From Symbiodinium natans (taxonomy: Eukaryota > Sar > Dinophyceae > Suessiales > Symbiodiniaceae), in NCBI GenBank assembly GCA_905221605.1, contig CAJNDS010002169.1, positions 539,967-603,966 on the forward strand: a stretch of 64,000 nucleotides of DNA. The letters are read 5' to 3'. Below, one piece after another: positions 11,436 to 25,700 of the stretch. The translations under genes were made by a program, and so were the position numbers. Position 1 is the first letter of the stretch; each line of letters starts with the position of its first letter. The notes beneath the pieces were generated by a model. It worked only from the letters and a program-made list of their open reading frames with translations. It searched no databases and was not told the DNA's origin.

Positions 11436-13683
11436 CTGCTTATTCTTCTTATTCTTTCTGTATTATTACTAGTATTGCTAGTATTATTACAAGTATTATT
11501 CTTATTCTCATTATTATTATTATTATTATTGCACATTAGTGCTGTCAACCTTTCTCCAGGTTTGCGCAGGTGACGACCGATCAATTCAGAGTCCGAGCAC
11601 CCCCGTCCTTCGGCCAGAACTCGACCACCAGCTTGGCCACCTGCAAGGTTGCCCCCACAGACTTCTCAACTCGTTGGCAGCTGCCCCTCAAAGCTGACAG
11701 GGCACTGAAAAAGCCAACAAACTGCTTGTTTTTCCATGATCCCAAAAGGCCCTATTGGTCCAAAGTTCACGGGCTTGCCTGGCTGGCCTGCGCGGACGGT
11801 CTCCGGCCGTCACCGCCCTGTGCAGCATCTTGCAGTATTGGCTGAGGAGTCCGGGGTTCGATCTATCGAGTTGGCCTGGGATCGATCTGCAGCCGGTCCA
11901 CGACCTTTGCCCTCGCCTTTGCCCTCGGATCGAGGCAAAGGAGTTTGGGGTCAGGGCTTAGGGCTGTCCTCGGGTAGCTGCGCAATCACGTGGCTTGGGT
12001 TCCCGGCGGCATTTCCGTTGTAGATGCTCACCTTCCGACAAACATCCGCGAAAACCATCATCGTCGTGTTGGCTGCCCAAGAACCCTATGACTACGATTG
12101 GAAAGCCTGCTTCGGCGCGGTGTAGTACGGCGATGAAACCTTCACATCCTGAGCTCCCAAGGGGCCCACAAGAGCCTAGCAGGCCCCCACAATAAGCCGA
12201 TTCGGGTCAACATCCATAAGGCTCGTAGGGCTACGGGAAGGCTGATAAATCGGATGATATCGGATGACACGTGCACGTGACAAGCGCACATCACCCAACT
12301 ATTCTCCGAGGCTCGTAGGTGATGTAGTCCGGAGGGTTCGGGGGTCCGGCGCCGCGGTTCTGCAGCCAGGTGCGCGCCCGCTCGACTTGCATGTTGCGGA
12401 GCGGCAGGATGATGTCCTGCACTTGCGATATGGTGCTGCCTCCCCCAACTAAACCTAAACCCTAAACCCTAAACCCTAAACCCTAAACCATGAGCATAGG
12501 CAGCTGGAGGACTTTACAGAAGGCGCCTGGATCCCCCCAGACAATAAGCCGCTCTTGATTTTTGGGGGGGCAAGCGCGCCACAACGTTCCAAGAACTTTC
12601 CCAAAGCTGCGAGGGGGCAGCTTAAAGCAGCGTCCTTGGTGCCCGAGGCTTCCGCCTTGACTTGCATTTTGTAGGTTTCCAGCGGCAAAGGTGGAGACGA
12701 GGTTCCCATCAGCTCATAGTAGTACTCTCCAGCCTTTTTGTCGTGGGCATTGTACAAGCACCTACGTGTACCCTAAACCCTCAACCCTCAACCCTCAACC
12801 CTAAACCCTAAACCCGAAACCCTAAACCCGAAACCCTTGCCACGACCCACCGGTGTAAGGAACCCTGCGCAGCCTTCGAGTCGAACACTCCCAGCAGGGC
12901 TGTGAAGTGTGCGGGCGCCTTCAAAGCCAGAGGCACACACTGCAAGACACATTATGACACATTCCCTCGAACAGGCAAACAGAGAGAGAGAGAGAAAGAG
13001 ACATATAATAATATATATGTACACACACAAAGATGCACAAAACATTACCTTTCACACATGCCAATGACTAAAACTAGGCAACCAAAAAAAACATTTTCGA
13101 CGCAGCGCACTTCCTGCGCACCTCGAAGGGTAAGAAGGAGATCGTCAGCTTGCCAGTGGACCCGGCTTTGACTCGGCAGCGGGTGGAGCCTCCGATGCGC
13201 TGAAAACGGACAGAACATAGTGCGGAACGTTGCACTTTACCGGTCAGGTGCTAGATTCTGTTCTTTGGTGCTGGGAAACTCACCCCATCGCACATTGGGT
13301 TGGTGCTAGGCCTCTATCATATCAGGCTTTCCAGATTTTCGGGCAGCCGGGCTGATACGGTCGCGCAGCGCTTGGAGTCAGGGTTTACGGGTTAAGTTTA
13401 GGGAATGCGAACGGCCGGAATATGAAAGGCTTCAAGGCAATGCTTGGGCCTTGCACCGAGGCAAGGATTCATTGCATGGCGTGTCAGGCGGTGAAGCTGA
13501 GCCCGGAGGCTCGCAATCAAGGCTCACCAATGTTCGGTAGGAACTGAGGCCCTCCTTCTTGCATGGCCGAGGCGCTCAAGTAGAAGGCCTCCATGCCCTC
13601 ACATCGCTTCGAGGAAACCTCAGTCGACAGTGGCGCGCCATACTTCCACACACACTCTCTCTATCTCTCACACAAAACACACA

Positions 13684-13741
<58 letters not shown>

Positions 13742-16062
13742 CACACTCACACTCACACTCACACTCACACTCACACTCACACTCACACTCACACTCACAC
13801 AAAAAAGAATCACAATATACACTGTGTATGAGCTAATACAAGTCTGCTATCCATGTATCATGCGTTTCCTGAGTTCCCCGCAGGGTTCTTCTCCGCGTCG
13901 CAAATTGTGCTTTCCCGGAGGGCAACAGTGAACTCAGCATCCTCCGAGACGGGATGAGTTCCCAGTGTTCCAAGCACAGGACATGAGTGTGTGGTTTGAC
14001 CCTTCCTCGGAGAAGGGGTTCTCCAAGTCCACGTCGACCTCAGCAGCCACTTGCTTGGCCACACTGCAGAGTCCGGTCCTTCCAGGTCGAGGCTGGGGCG
14101 GTGCCGACCTCGTAGAGCACCGCGGAGACGTTGATGGTCTTGCGCGGCTTGCGCCCGGTGCAGCGGCTCCTGCCACCACTTCGCAGAGCTTCTCGGGCTC
14201 AGGGCTTGACTATAATAACCTAATGTTCATGAATAAAGAGAATGCGGGCGACGATACCACTGCAAAGCACCGCAAGTGCCGCCTCAACTTGAAGACCATG
14301 GCGGCAGCGTGAACGTTGCCTTCCCGCTTGGAGGTGAACATGATCTTGTCTTCCACCAGCCTTCCAAGAGGCAAAAAAGGCACAAGGCAGCCTTGTTCCG
14401 AGCTTGGCTCAACAGTGATCTTGCCTGGAGAAGCGACTGCAGTACTCCACCGGATAAGAGAAGGTCTGCCTGCACACGGGCATGCCTCAAATCCGTTAGG
14501 GGAGAAGGATTCCCTAGAATTTGGTAACTCTCTAAAACCAGAACATAAACATGGGCCCCGCAGAAAAGGGGCCCCAAACTAAAAAACTGACATCCCCGCA
14601 GCCGGCCTAGGCTCCAGCTTGATCGTGTCCTCCTTTATGGCGAAGTCGCTGCCGCTGGACCCCACAAGCTGCACCAGGTACGTGATCGCCTGCCCAAGTC
14701 TGCAGAGTCGATCCCAATTCTGAGCCCTTTCTCGGTACCGCTAAACCCTTAATAAGCCTTAAAGCCCTTAAACCTCGAAAGCCGTCAAACCCCTCAGCGA
14801 ATAACATATCGACGACAGTGGAGGCCGCAGCAGGACCACAATTCAATCTGAACCCTGGAGTCAATACCGAGCCGAACAATGGTGTCGAACGCGAAGCCTG
14901 TTGGGGGCTTAAGATTTTGAGGGCAGCTAAAGGAACTCATGGCATGCTCCATGGGGTCTTCCAAGAAGTGCCCTCCAGAGCAGACATCGCGGCCTTCTTG
15001 GAAGGGTTTGTGAGCTCGATGTTCTTGGTCATGTTCACCTAGGCGACATGCAACATGATGCACGTCAGATGCAGTCCACCCATGTGCACGTCAAGCGGCT
15101 CCCAGCATCGTAGAGAACACGATGGTGGTCTTCGGAACGTAGTTGGGCAAGTTCTGGAAGAGGAACATCGCAAACAGCAGCATGTCCTCGAGAGCTTACA
15201 CCAGTCTTCAAGGGCAAGACCGATAGTATGTAGGCGTTTGTGGAAAACTATGGTCCCCTGTTCGGGGTTCCTAAGATAACACGGAGCCTTGTATTTGCGC
15301 TACGAAAAGGGCCCCATAATTTTAGAGCGCTGCATGTGCAGGTGCTACAGGCCACTGCCGAGCTCCTTGGCCTGTGGAGACGCAATGTCTGAAACCTCCC
15401 GATATCAGGCTGTCACGGAGGCTACAACTACCAAGTTCTCAGCTGCAATTGCTTCATTGTCTCATGGTCAAGGACACACTGCTGTCCACCTGGATGGGGA
15501 ACGCCAGCCCAATCTCAGACAGGGCAGCAATGATGTGCATTGCCTCGGCCCCGCCCGGACTGCTCTTCAGATGTTCAAAGGCCTTCATAGAGTTAGGTCC
15601 ACATAAATCCAAGGCTGACTGCATTCTCCTCGTGGTGATCCAAGCTGGTACATTGAGCTCGCATATTCTGCACGGCCTGTCAAAACAGCATTCAGCACCT
15701 TTGCTGTGGCACACTGCTTGCTCCCTTAATACCGTTCATATTAATAACCGTATGAATATCATTATTAGTATTAGTATTATTATCATTATTATTATTAATA
15801 TAAATATAACTAATATAAGTACTATGATTACTGTTATTATTGTGAATATTATTAATGTTATTATGGTGCCGAAGCCTGGCAATGCGGCACGTGCGACTGG
15901 ATCACCACAGCCAAAACGACGGAGTCTTCGAGGTCGGCGTCGAAGCAGCAGACCTGCAAGGCATGGCGCAGGTTCGCGACCTCAAAACTCTTCAGGGGCA
16001 GCATATATACGTGTATATATACATATATATATATATACATTTACATATACATACACATATAC

Positions 16063-16093
<31 letters not shown>

Positions 16094-17985
16094 TATACAT
16101 ACATACATATCTATATATATATATACATATGCATGCCCGTAAATATGTACAGAAAAATCCTCCCCCAAACAAAAAAAGCGTTGGTGCCTTCCGGAACGGA
16201 TACCTGCCCTTGTTGGCGCGCCTCAGGCTGCAAAGCATGCTTCGGGTTCAGGGCTTTGGGCGACGCAGCTACGCTACACCGTGGCACTGTTGCAAATCGG
16301 CCACCCATCGAAGGAACATGATGGAGACGCCTTACTGCCGACCAGGTCACCAGAAGTGGAAGTTCAGCCAGCGCAGGAGGATGCACTCTGCCATGCCTTG
16401 CTCTTGAAATACGAGTCCGGGTGTGGGGTTTAGGGCTCAGAAGGTGGAGCTTGGGTTTCGGGTCTCAGGTGCAGAAGAAAAGAGAGGCCTCCATGCGCTG
16501 GGAGCCCATGAGCCAGTATGCTTCAAACTTCTCCATTCCCCTTTCTCCTTTCTGGATGTAGGGTTTTGGGGTTTTGGGCGTCTGGGGAAACGGCTGGAAT
16601 TGTGGTCCCTTTGGGGGAACATTGCTTGCTTTGGCATTTTAGTTCTGCAACCTTGCTTTTGTTGTATATCATCGTGCATTCGTCGTTTTCGGTGTCTGTC
16701 ATCTACACTGTCTATCATTCTACATATTCTACATTAAACCGGTTCGTCTCGGTCGTTAATGTGATAACTGCTTGATGTCTTATCATTTCTGCTATGCTCC
16801 TGCTTCACCGCCATCAATGCTCTCAACTGTTGATGGCCTGTGTTTCTGTGGTCGATGTTCACTAAGGCATAGAAAGTTTTTTTCACCATGGTCTCTTTGA
16901 GGCGGGTCGTGTAAAAATTTGGTTCTCCATACAGTGCGTGACAAAAAGCCAACCACGTATTCGGAAAGAGGGTTGGCTTCGCTTGCGTTGTGGGGACTCG
17001 CTGTTTCGCGGAGGACATGCACAGGGGAAGCATGTGAAACCCTCTGCACAGTCCCAGCTGCTGTACACATTGGAGTCTGCCAGGAACTTCGTGTCCAACG
17101 CACCTGAAGCACGAAACTCTAACCCGAACGCACGCGCAGAACACACTCCCGTGCCTTAAAAAGCGCATCGACACCCAAGCAGGCTGTGCAACAAAGGCTT
17201 ACTTGGAGGTTCAGGGATAATTATATCTGGGGCTGCAGGTAGCGCATCTATACTTCTAATCCTAGTAGGCGTACTTATAAATCTACCCGAGAACCTTCAT
17301 GTAGATGTTCAGTTGCACATGTACGATCATAACGATCAGCTTCTGCGGCCGTGACTACAGCAGCTGCCAACTCAGCCGAGAAACTCTGCAGCTCTGGGCA
17401 AGATGACTTCTTCTCCGGCTGCTCGGACGTCAGATCCTCCGCACCCACCTCGCACCCCGCAGGAATTGAGGGAGGGAGTCGGGCTTTGTGGATGTTAGGG
17501 CTTTTTGGGGGCGCGCAGATCCCGGAAACCGCCAAAAGAGAGATCCACAGGGGGCCCGACAGCTGCCCCCACAGGGTGGTCCATCTCTGCCGTCATGCCA
17601 GGCAAAGTTTTGAAGGCCTGGCGGGGTTGGGGAATTTCGGGTCGAGGGGTTAGACCCTCAACCCAAGCCCAAACACAATCGTGAGTTTAGGCACCCTGCA
17701 TTCAGATGTTTTGTAAAACCTATCATATTCACCCTCTCATATACCCAAGGCTTCCCGTTCTCGTGAAAAACTCCAGTTCAACCTTCAATTCCGACACTTC
17801 CACAGTGCGGGCGAGCCTTGCTCGTGATCCGGTTGAGCAGGAAAATCTTCACGGTCTGCAGGATGCAGGTCATCCATGCCTGACCCAAAAGATGAATTTA
17901 GGGGGTGCTCACGGTGCGCTCTGACTCTCTCTTTGCTTTGCTTTGCTTAGGGGCATAGGGACGGACCCTGCGCCAAGGCGCGCCC

Positions 17986-18029
<44 letters not shown>

Positions 18030-21000
18030 AGGAGACTGGATAAGGTGAGTTCCTGTCATGGCTACAAGCGACAAGAACCGCGCTGGACCTCCATGCTCTT
18101 TGGAAAGAACATCTTGTCCACCTGCCTTTGAAGCGCACCAAGAGCAGTCACCCGCACATGGTCGCTCTAAACAACTGGCCATCTCTCATTGCAAGCCTTC
18201 TTGTGATGCCCACGTTTAGGCTCTGCTGGTAGCGAAGGTAGTTCTCGTGCGACAAGAAATGTTCTGGCCCTGAGAGCAGTCGCAGGTCGGAGGTGGCGAT
18301 CGCTGCGGCAAGACCGGTACGTCCCGCTCCAGGGCTCCCGACGAACTGAAGCCAGCAAGGCACCGTGCTGCTTCAAGAAGTTCAGGAGCACCTTGCAGTA
18401 AACTCAGCAAGCCCTAGGCACTCCCTAGACTTCACAACGTGGAAGCGCCTCGAATTGTTGCATCAACTGTAGGATCTTCTGCATCTCCCGGCTCTTCTGC
18501 TTGGCACCTCGCAAGTTTGGGGGGCGCGCTGGTAGGATGTACAGCTTCGTGGGATCTTTGGGGCTTCGGTTGGGGGTCCGTGCGGAAATTTGGCGTAACG
18601 TGTTAGTTACCACGTGTTACCCATGCTGTTTCCCGCTCTGCGAGCTTGTCTCCGCCCTTTGGCTCCTCGTCTGCCATGCTTCAAAACTGTGGAACTTGCC
18701 CTATGCTCGCGAGCTGCAACAATGCCTTATTGCGACATGCGATGCTCCGACGTTTGGCGTGGCCGGACTGCTTCGCAGGCTTGCGCAAGGTTTTTCGCAG
18801 ACCCTTGGGTCACAAGGAACATGGTCACAAGGAACATGGTCGCATCATGACCTGCATGTGTCATGTGCCCTTGTCGAGGCTTTCCCTAGGATCACGCCTT
18901 GACGGAACGACAGGGAGAAAGAGTAGGCAATAGTAGGAAACACGCCGGGAACTGAAGCTTCAATGTTGCTGCCGCTGCCCACTGAAAACCCCCCCACCCG
19001 CAATCGATCAGCACAGACCAGGAAACTCCTTCTCCCAGTCTCTCGTCCAAACATTCCTATCTACAACAAAGTTGTTCTACCCGAAGAACAGCATGATTGG
19101 TAGGCTCGGCGTCTCTTGGGTTTTTTTTTTTTTGTTGGGGGGGGGGGGGGGGGGTTGCAGGCAGGCACGGTTTAGAATCTGCTCGGGGTCAATGGGACCA
19201 CACAGTACACACGGGCGTTTCTTCCACCCCTTGAATCGTTGCTCAACTCTCTGTGCATGGGGAGTTCTCCAAACCACAGTCCCTCTGAGAGTTTCCCCTT
19301 GCAATACGCAGCTACATATTTCGGGTAGCCAAAAAGGAATCAGAAATTGAACAACGTCACTTCCTCGTTCGGGGACTGGAGCCCTCAGTTTGTCATCTGG
19401 ATTCGTTGGCAACTGCTGCATGCTCGTTTCTTCCTCAGCCGTAGATTCCATACTCCCAATTTTCTACCTAGGACTGTGTTGAGTTAACAGTGTTAACGAG
19501 TCAGGAATTTGGTTACCATGGCAGCAATGCCCACAAACGGCAACCGGCGTTCTGAGTCCACCTCGGTCATTGCCACGGAAGGAGGAGCCCGTGTTGTCCA
19601 TGCGCTGGGGCGCCGCCGGTGCTGCCGCCTTGTTGGGCACCTGCGGACACGGCAGCATATAAGCCCCACAAGTAGAGGCTTCCCCCTCCCTTCACCAACA
19701 CAGAGGGGCAGATGCATCGCTCCCCAAACGTTGGGGTTGAGGACTAAAAGGATGGGCTCGATCCGACAACCCTGAAGCTGGGCAAACGAAAACCTAGAGG
19801 CATCATTGTGGCAGTGCTTCCAGGGGCCATGTTGCGAGCGGGGGTACGGCACACCCTAAACCCTCAACACCCATGCTCTCAGGCCCAGGCCATCTTCCCA
19901 GACAGGAACCTGAGCACACGGTGAGGGCTCTTGGTGCCCACACAGAAAAGAAGTTTAGGGTATGGTCATCACCCTCAAAAAGGTTTTCTCTAGTTACTAC
20001 TTATCGCCCCGGTTACGATAGCTATAGAGCATGCGGTAGAAGCATGGCTCGCCGACCCATAACCCCAGCTATCGCTGCCCTCAATAAAACTCTGAGAGTT
20101 CGGCCGCTTAGAAACCCCGGAGAATCCTAGAAAGCCTACTTTGATCCCCCAAACCCTGAACCAGTAACTGGGAGGTATATGTAGGTTGTGGTGTCCTCTT
20201 TTGGGACACTAGTCGTTGAAAACCATACTTACATCTACCCTACCCCTGAATTCTAAACCCATCTACCCATTGCCTTGGGATGTTTCCCCTTATACTCGCA
20301 GTCCTTAATAAGGATTATAGTAGGGGGTACTACAATTCCCTATCAAGGACTGCTAGGAAACGGGGAACATCGCAACCATTGCCAATGAACCTTCAAAGAA
20401 GTGTCTTGGCCTCACCCCCTGTAGTCAGACGCGCTCGTGAAGAAGGGGGACCCACACCCTCGGGTCTCCTTTATGAGACTCATCAAAACCGAAAAAGAGC
20501 TTGGGCTTAGGGTTTAGGGCTTGGGCTTAGGGCTTATATAAGGCTTAGGGTCTGGGGCTAGGGCTTAGGGTTTAGGGCTCAGGGTTAGCCAGAGGTTTCC
20601 GAAAATAGGGGAAAACCCTCTTTAATGGTTGGCATAAAGGGCGTTACAGTACTTTTGTGTACACTAGGGGGCCCCCGATTTTGGAAAATAAACCTAAACC
20701 CTAGACCCCAAAAGTGGCCATAAAATCTTCACTTAATTTCAACACTCGTCATCGAGATGTTCCACGCGAGCCACTGTTTCGGGCTTGGGGATTCTGAGGG
20801 GTTGGAACCCGACTGAGCTCGAGACTCGATGAGCTCATACAGATGACGGCCGTTGGAGTTCACCAGATCCTGCAGAGGGTTTTTTTGGGTGTTTGAGGTC
20901 ATCACATGCCCTGGCGCGGCCCAGATCCGATCGCCTGTGGGAAATGGTCCAGCTGGTTCTTCAGAATGTTGCCTCGCCACTCGGAATGCAAGCTGCATTG

Positions 21001-22665
21001 GGACAGCGAGCAATTTAGCCAAACAAAAGCAAGTGCTTCAGATGTTTTTGTCGCTTCTAACAGAGCCGAGTCTCCGTTCAGCCATCGGACCAAGAAGTCT
21101 GCCTGGGACATGTCCTGAATTTGGGGTTTTTTTGGGGTCTACTTGGTCTGGAATCAGAGGGGAGGTGGGGGGGCTGAGCTACTGAATGAACCACCACATG
21201 CAATGGAAAATGCCTCAGTTAAGATGTACAGCAGCTCACGACACATGCTTTCGAAAGACGAAGCTCTCAAGCAGCGCGCGTCCTGATTTCCGTAACCGGC
21301 CACAGACTGGTGCGACACGCTCCCCGTCTTGATGGACGGCGCCGCACCCTGCTCCCCGTTGGAGTTGTCCTGCGCTGCTCCGGCTCGGCCTTATAATTTA
21401 CGAGCCACTGAGATGCCAATGATACACCAGTGACCATGGCATGGCTCACTGAGCAGCGTCCTCCTTCTCCTGCAGCATGACCTGAAGGTAGGTCGGGGCT
21501 CCAAGGTACTCCAAGCATGAGCTGGGATGTACAAGCACATCGTGCAAGGCTCTGTGGCTAAGGAGAGTGTTCAAGGATGCCCACGTATCGACGTGGACAC
21601 CGGGGCGTGGCTTGGACGCAACAGTCCAAGAAATATTCAACATGCTCCCTTGGGCTTACCCTTAACCGAAATTACGGGTGTGGTAAAATCCTTCCTTATG
21701 TTGAATTATCCTTAGACACAGTAAATGGCAACGACGACCACATACGGGAAAGATACGACTACAGAAGAGGAGTCCACATGTTTAGTACCCTAAACCCGAA
21801 CCTCAAGCCTCCGGGTTCCTATCCTCCCCTGTAAACTCAGACAGCCCTGGCAACAGCAACACTCCCCAACACCTGGTTCAGGGTTCAGGGCTTAAGGCGT
21901 TTTAGGCTTTAAGGTTTATGCAGCCTAGGGAACAACGAGTGTCTGGGCCCGCCACGGGCTCTCCTTCGAGGGTGTAGAAGTCCGTGTTGTTATGCAAGTA
22001 ATGGTGACCTTGCCAGGCTCATGCTCCTTTGCCACACATGGGGGGGCTTGCGAAAATAGGGGACCCCCAACTATAGACCCCCAAATAGTAGGATCCCTTT
22101 ATAATCGGAAACCCCCACATAAGAATTGCGGCGCACTGAGGGTGCCACATGTCAAAATGCAGTTCTCTGTGGTCCCAGACACCGGCAACACATAGGAGCC
22201 TGTAGGCAGGGCATCAGAAGAGCTAGGCTGGTCGCCCTAAACCCTAAACCCTAAACCCTAAACCCTAAACCCTAAACCCTAAACCCATACGATGTCTGGG
22301 GTCATGGCCTGACTCGTTGTCCAAGAACTCGATCCTCGGGTCAAAACCATCTTCAAGAGGAAGATAGAACCCTCGATGACTCCAGCTGAGCCCAAATGTG
22401 GAAGCCATGGCTCTTGGCACAGAAGGAGATGGGCTTGTTGGACTGGAAGAAGATCTCCACCTTTCTTCCACGCGTTTCTCGGGATCTAGCTTGCGGTGTC
22501 ACTCTGCGGGCAGCGGGAGCTAAACAAGTTCGAGTCTCTACCCGACTCCACGGACCCCCGTTGCAAGCGGCCCGATAGCCAAGGGACTGGGATCTTTGGC
22601 TTGGTGATTCCAATCTGCTGCCCCTGTGCAACATGAGCAAGGATATTCGGCCACACATGCGCACA

Positions 22666-22728
<63 letters not shown>

Positions 22729-25700
22729 GCACTCACACACTCGCACACTCGCACGGCCTGACTCACTGATTGAGAGACTCACTGATCGACAGACTGACTG
22801 CCTGACTGTACTCTTGCCTTCACCCAGCTTTGCTTAAGCTGAACACAACCGCTTGAAGACAACACAGAGCTGCTCAGCTGAGCACATGCTTCTGGGTTTC
22901 GGGTTGGTTGGCAACCGCGCCCAGGCCTCCGGGAAGTTGATGGTCAGCGGGATGCGGATCTGATCGTTAGGCAGCCTTGCACACCACAAGCTCTGGAGGG
23001 CCCTTCTTCCATCATCTTCGCCAAGAGCTACAAGGGTATACCAGGAGTTTGGAAGAGAATCTCAAAGACAAAGCTTCGGGCATGTGACATAACTGCAGCT
23101 GGGTCACCGATACTTGACGTCCAAGCTCTCGTAGCCCTCATTCACGATGTAGAACAGGCATCTGAGCCACACGCGGCGCCACTCAAAAGCAGATCATCAG
23201 GCTATTTTATGCGATTTTCAAAGGTTAAGCTCATCCGAGGCCTGAATCCCATCAACGCACAGAAAAGTGCATTTGGCACTGTCGTCTCTTGGGGAAGCTC
23301 AGGGTCTCCGGATTTAAGATCCAAAATTCCTTACTGGTCATTCAATTCCGTTATGGTGGCTCTGTAAACACATTGAGCATCACTAATGAACATGAGTAGT
23401 CAGCAAAACTCACTAAGAATCATCCAGAGATTTATCATTCATAACCACCATAAACCATGAATGATGATGAGTAGTAAGTAAAGATCATGGCTAACCATTG
23501 GTAACCATTAACAATCGATATGCATCATTAAAAAGACTAATTATAAATCAAAAACTCGTAAGAAGACTAATACGTACATTGTTAAATCACATGAAGTAAT
23601 AAGGTAGTGATACTTAATAGTGACTAATTCAAGCAATGGGACATAACATTCAGACTAACAATGATCATAAGAGGAAGAAAATCGGCGGAATTTCGGGGAG
23701 GAAGTCCGGAAGACCGGGGGTCTCGTGATGGTAAACCTGTGGCCCGAGGTTCAGGCCGAGACTTGATGCCAAGCGGAACTGTCCTCAGCAGCTGCAGGTG
23801 CCAGGTTTTGGGCCGGCTTTGGGTTTTAGGCTTTATAGGGTCCATCGGTTTAAGCTTTATACTTTAAGGCTGGGGCTTAGGATGGCTTCGGGCTTAGCAT
23901 TTAGGCTTAGGCCAGAAAGTCTGCAACAGATGGCCGAGATTCGGCAGTACGATCTCGCGCCTGTCGAACGTGAGCTTGGGTACAGTGCCCTGACCCTTCA
24001 TCCGCAGGGAGAGGTACGGCTTGCCTCAGCCCAGGCACGAATGATACCGGGCGTTCGTGCTTGCTCACCAGTCTCCTATGGTAGCTTGGTGGAGATGCCC
24101 CAAACAGCTCGGAAAGTCTGTCCGGTTCAGCTTGGGTGCTCTCATCCGCGGGCAAGGCCATGCTGGCATCGCCGGCTTTGCCTTGACAAAAAGAACTTGG
24201 ACTCCATTCTGCTTCGTGATTCGTGATCTGTTCACCCCTTGTCCCTGTGGAAAGTCTGCCGCGAGTCCTAATTGCTTGCATGATGCCCGCATCTCGAGGT
24301 GGCGAGATGTACACGTTCATGTTGGCCTGCATTTGGGGCTCCGTGAGGGGAGGGACTGCCGGGGCATTTTTGCCATGCCCTAACACTTGCCGCTACGCTG
24401 GGCGCCTTGTACTCCACGGGCTCATTGGGCATGAAGGCCGCGCGAACCAAGCAGTCCTCTCAGCTCAGAGCAGGCCTCCTAGCCACAACCTGCAGAGACC
24501 CTCCTGCGCAGGGTGCAGGATGCCACCAGCCGGGTCGACTGTGAAGACCTGGGCTGAGCAGCAATCCTTCCGCAGCTAGCGGCCCTTTCAGCCTCCCACA
24601 TCCACCATCTTCCACCTCTTGGGCCCCCGAGCACCCATGAACTTTTTGAGGGGCTCGGTGTCGATGCGCCACTCGATGGGGAAGTCATCTGTTAAGAGGC
24701 AGTTTGGGAAGGACCTCTAGGACTGCATCGATTACCTACTCGTCGAGAAAGCTGTCTTTCCCTCATTATGCTGGTCGAAGATGGTCCGAAGTCACATGGG
24801 GGTTGTCTGATTTTCTTGTTCCCAGGAAAGCACCAAGCGCCGCGCCTTTCGCGGACCTTTCGCGCCCTTTCGCGGAGACGTAAAACTATCATAAAGTTTT
24901 CGTCGATGATATAGTCGACATAACCAAGTACATACAGCAGGGAAGCTGGGTGCGTTTTCCAAGCCCCCCAAAACGCACTTTGCCCTCTCATCCCAGGAAG
25001 GGGAATCAATGTGCTGGTTTCAATGCTTGTGGACAAGTGGTCGACAAAACCAAATACAAGCTCCAGCGTGCGTTTTCCAGGACCCTCGAAACGCACTTTG
25101 CTCTCTCATCCCAAGAAGGGGAATCAATGTGCTGAAAGCAGTCCGCCCCTAAAGGCACCCATAGTGCAGGATTCAGCCTATTTGGGGCTCATACTGATAG
25201 AATATCCTGTCCCTTAAGCCTCAAACCCCAATGCGAGTGCGTTTAGGGACCGCGCCTAAACGCACCCATTGTGCAGGTTTCAGCCTATTTGGGGTTCATA
25301 CTGATAGAATATCCTGCCCCTTAACCCTCAAACCCCAATGCGAGTGCGTTTAGGGACCGCCCCTAAACGCACCCATAGTGCAGGTTTCAGCCTATTCATG
25401 GTTCGTACTTATGGACTCTCATGCCCCTGAACACTTCAAACCCCAATGCGACTGCGTTTAGGGACCGCCCCTAAACGCACCCATAGTGCAGTTTTAACTC
25501 ACTCACTTGGGTTTGAGGTGTGCGGGGGCATGAGAGTCCATTAGTACGAACCCCAAATAAGCTGAAACCTGCACCACGGGTGCGTTTGCACGGGCATGAG
25601 AGTCCATCAGTACGAACCCCAAATAGGCTGAAACCTGCACCATGGGTGCGTTTGCACGCGGTCCCTAAACGCACTCGTTTCGGGTTTGAGGGCTAATCGG

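Noticed and set aside
15374-16321. 315-codon plus-strand frame
   Set aside because: It lies antisense to good CFAP47-like exons and runs through AT and CATA microsatellites.
19077-19451. Possible reverse-transcriptase fragment on the minus strand
   Set aside because: No RT motif (such as YxDD) is visible; the frame is low in conserved features and includes a homopolymer.
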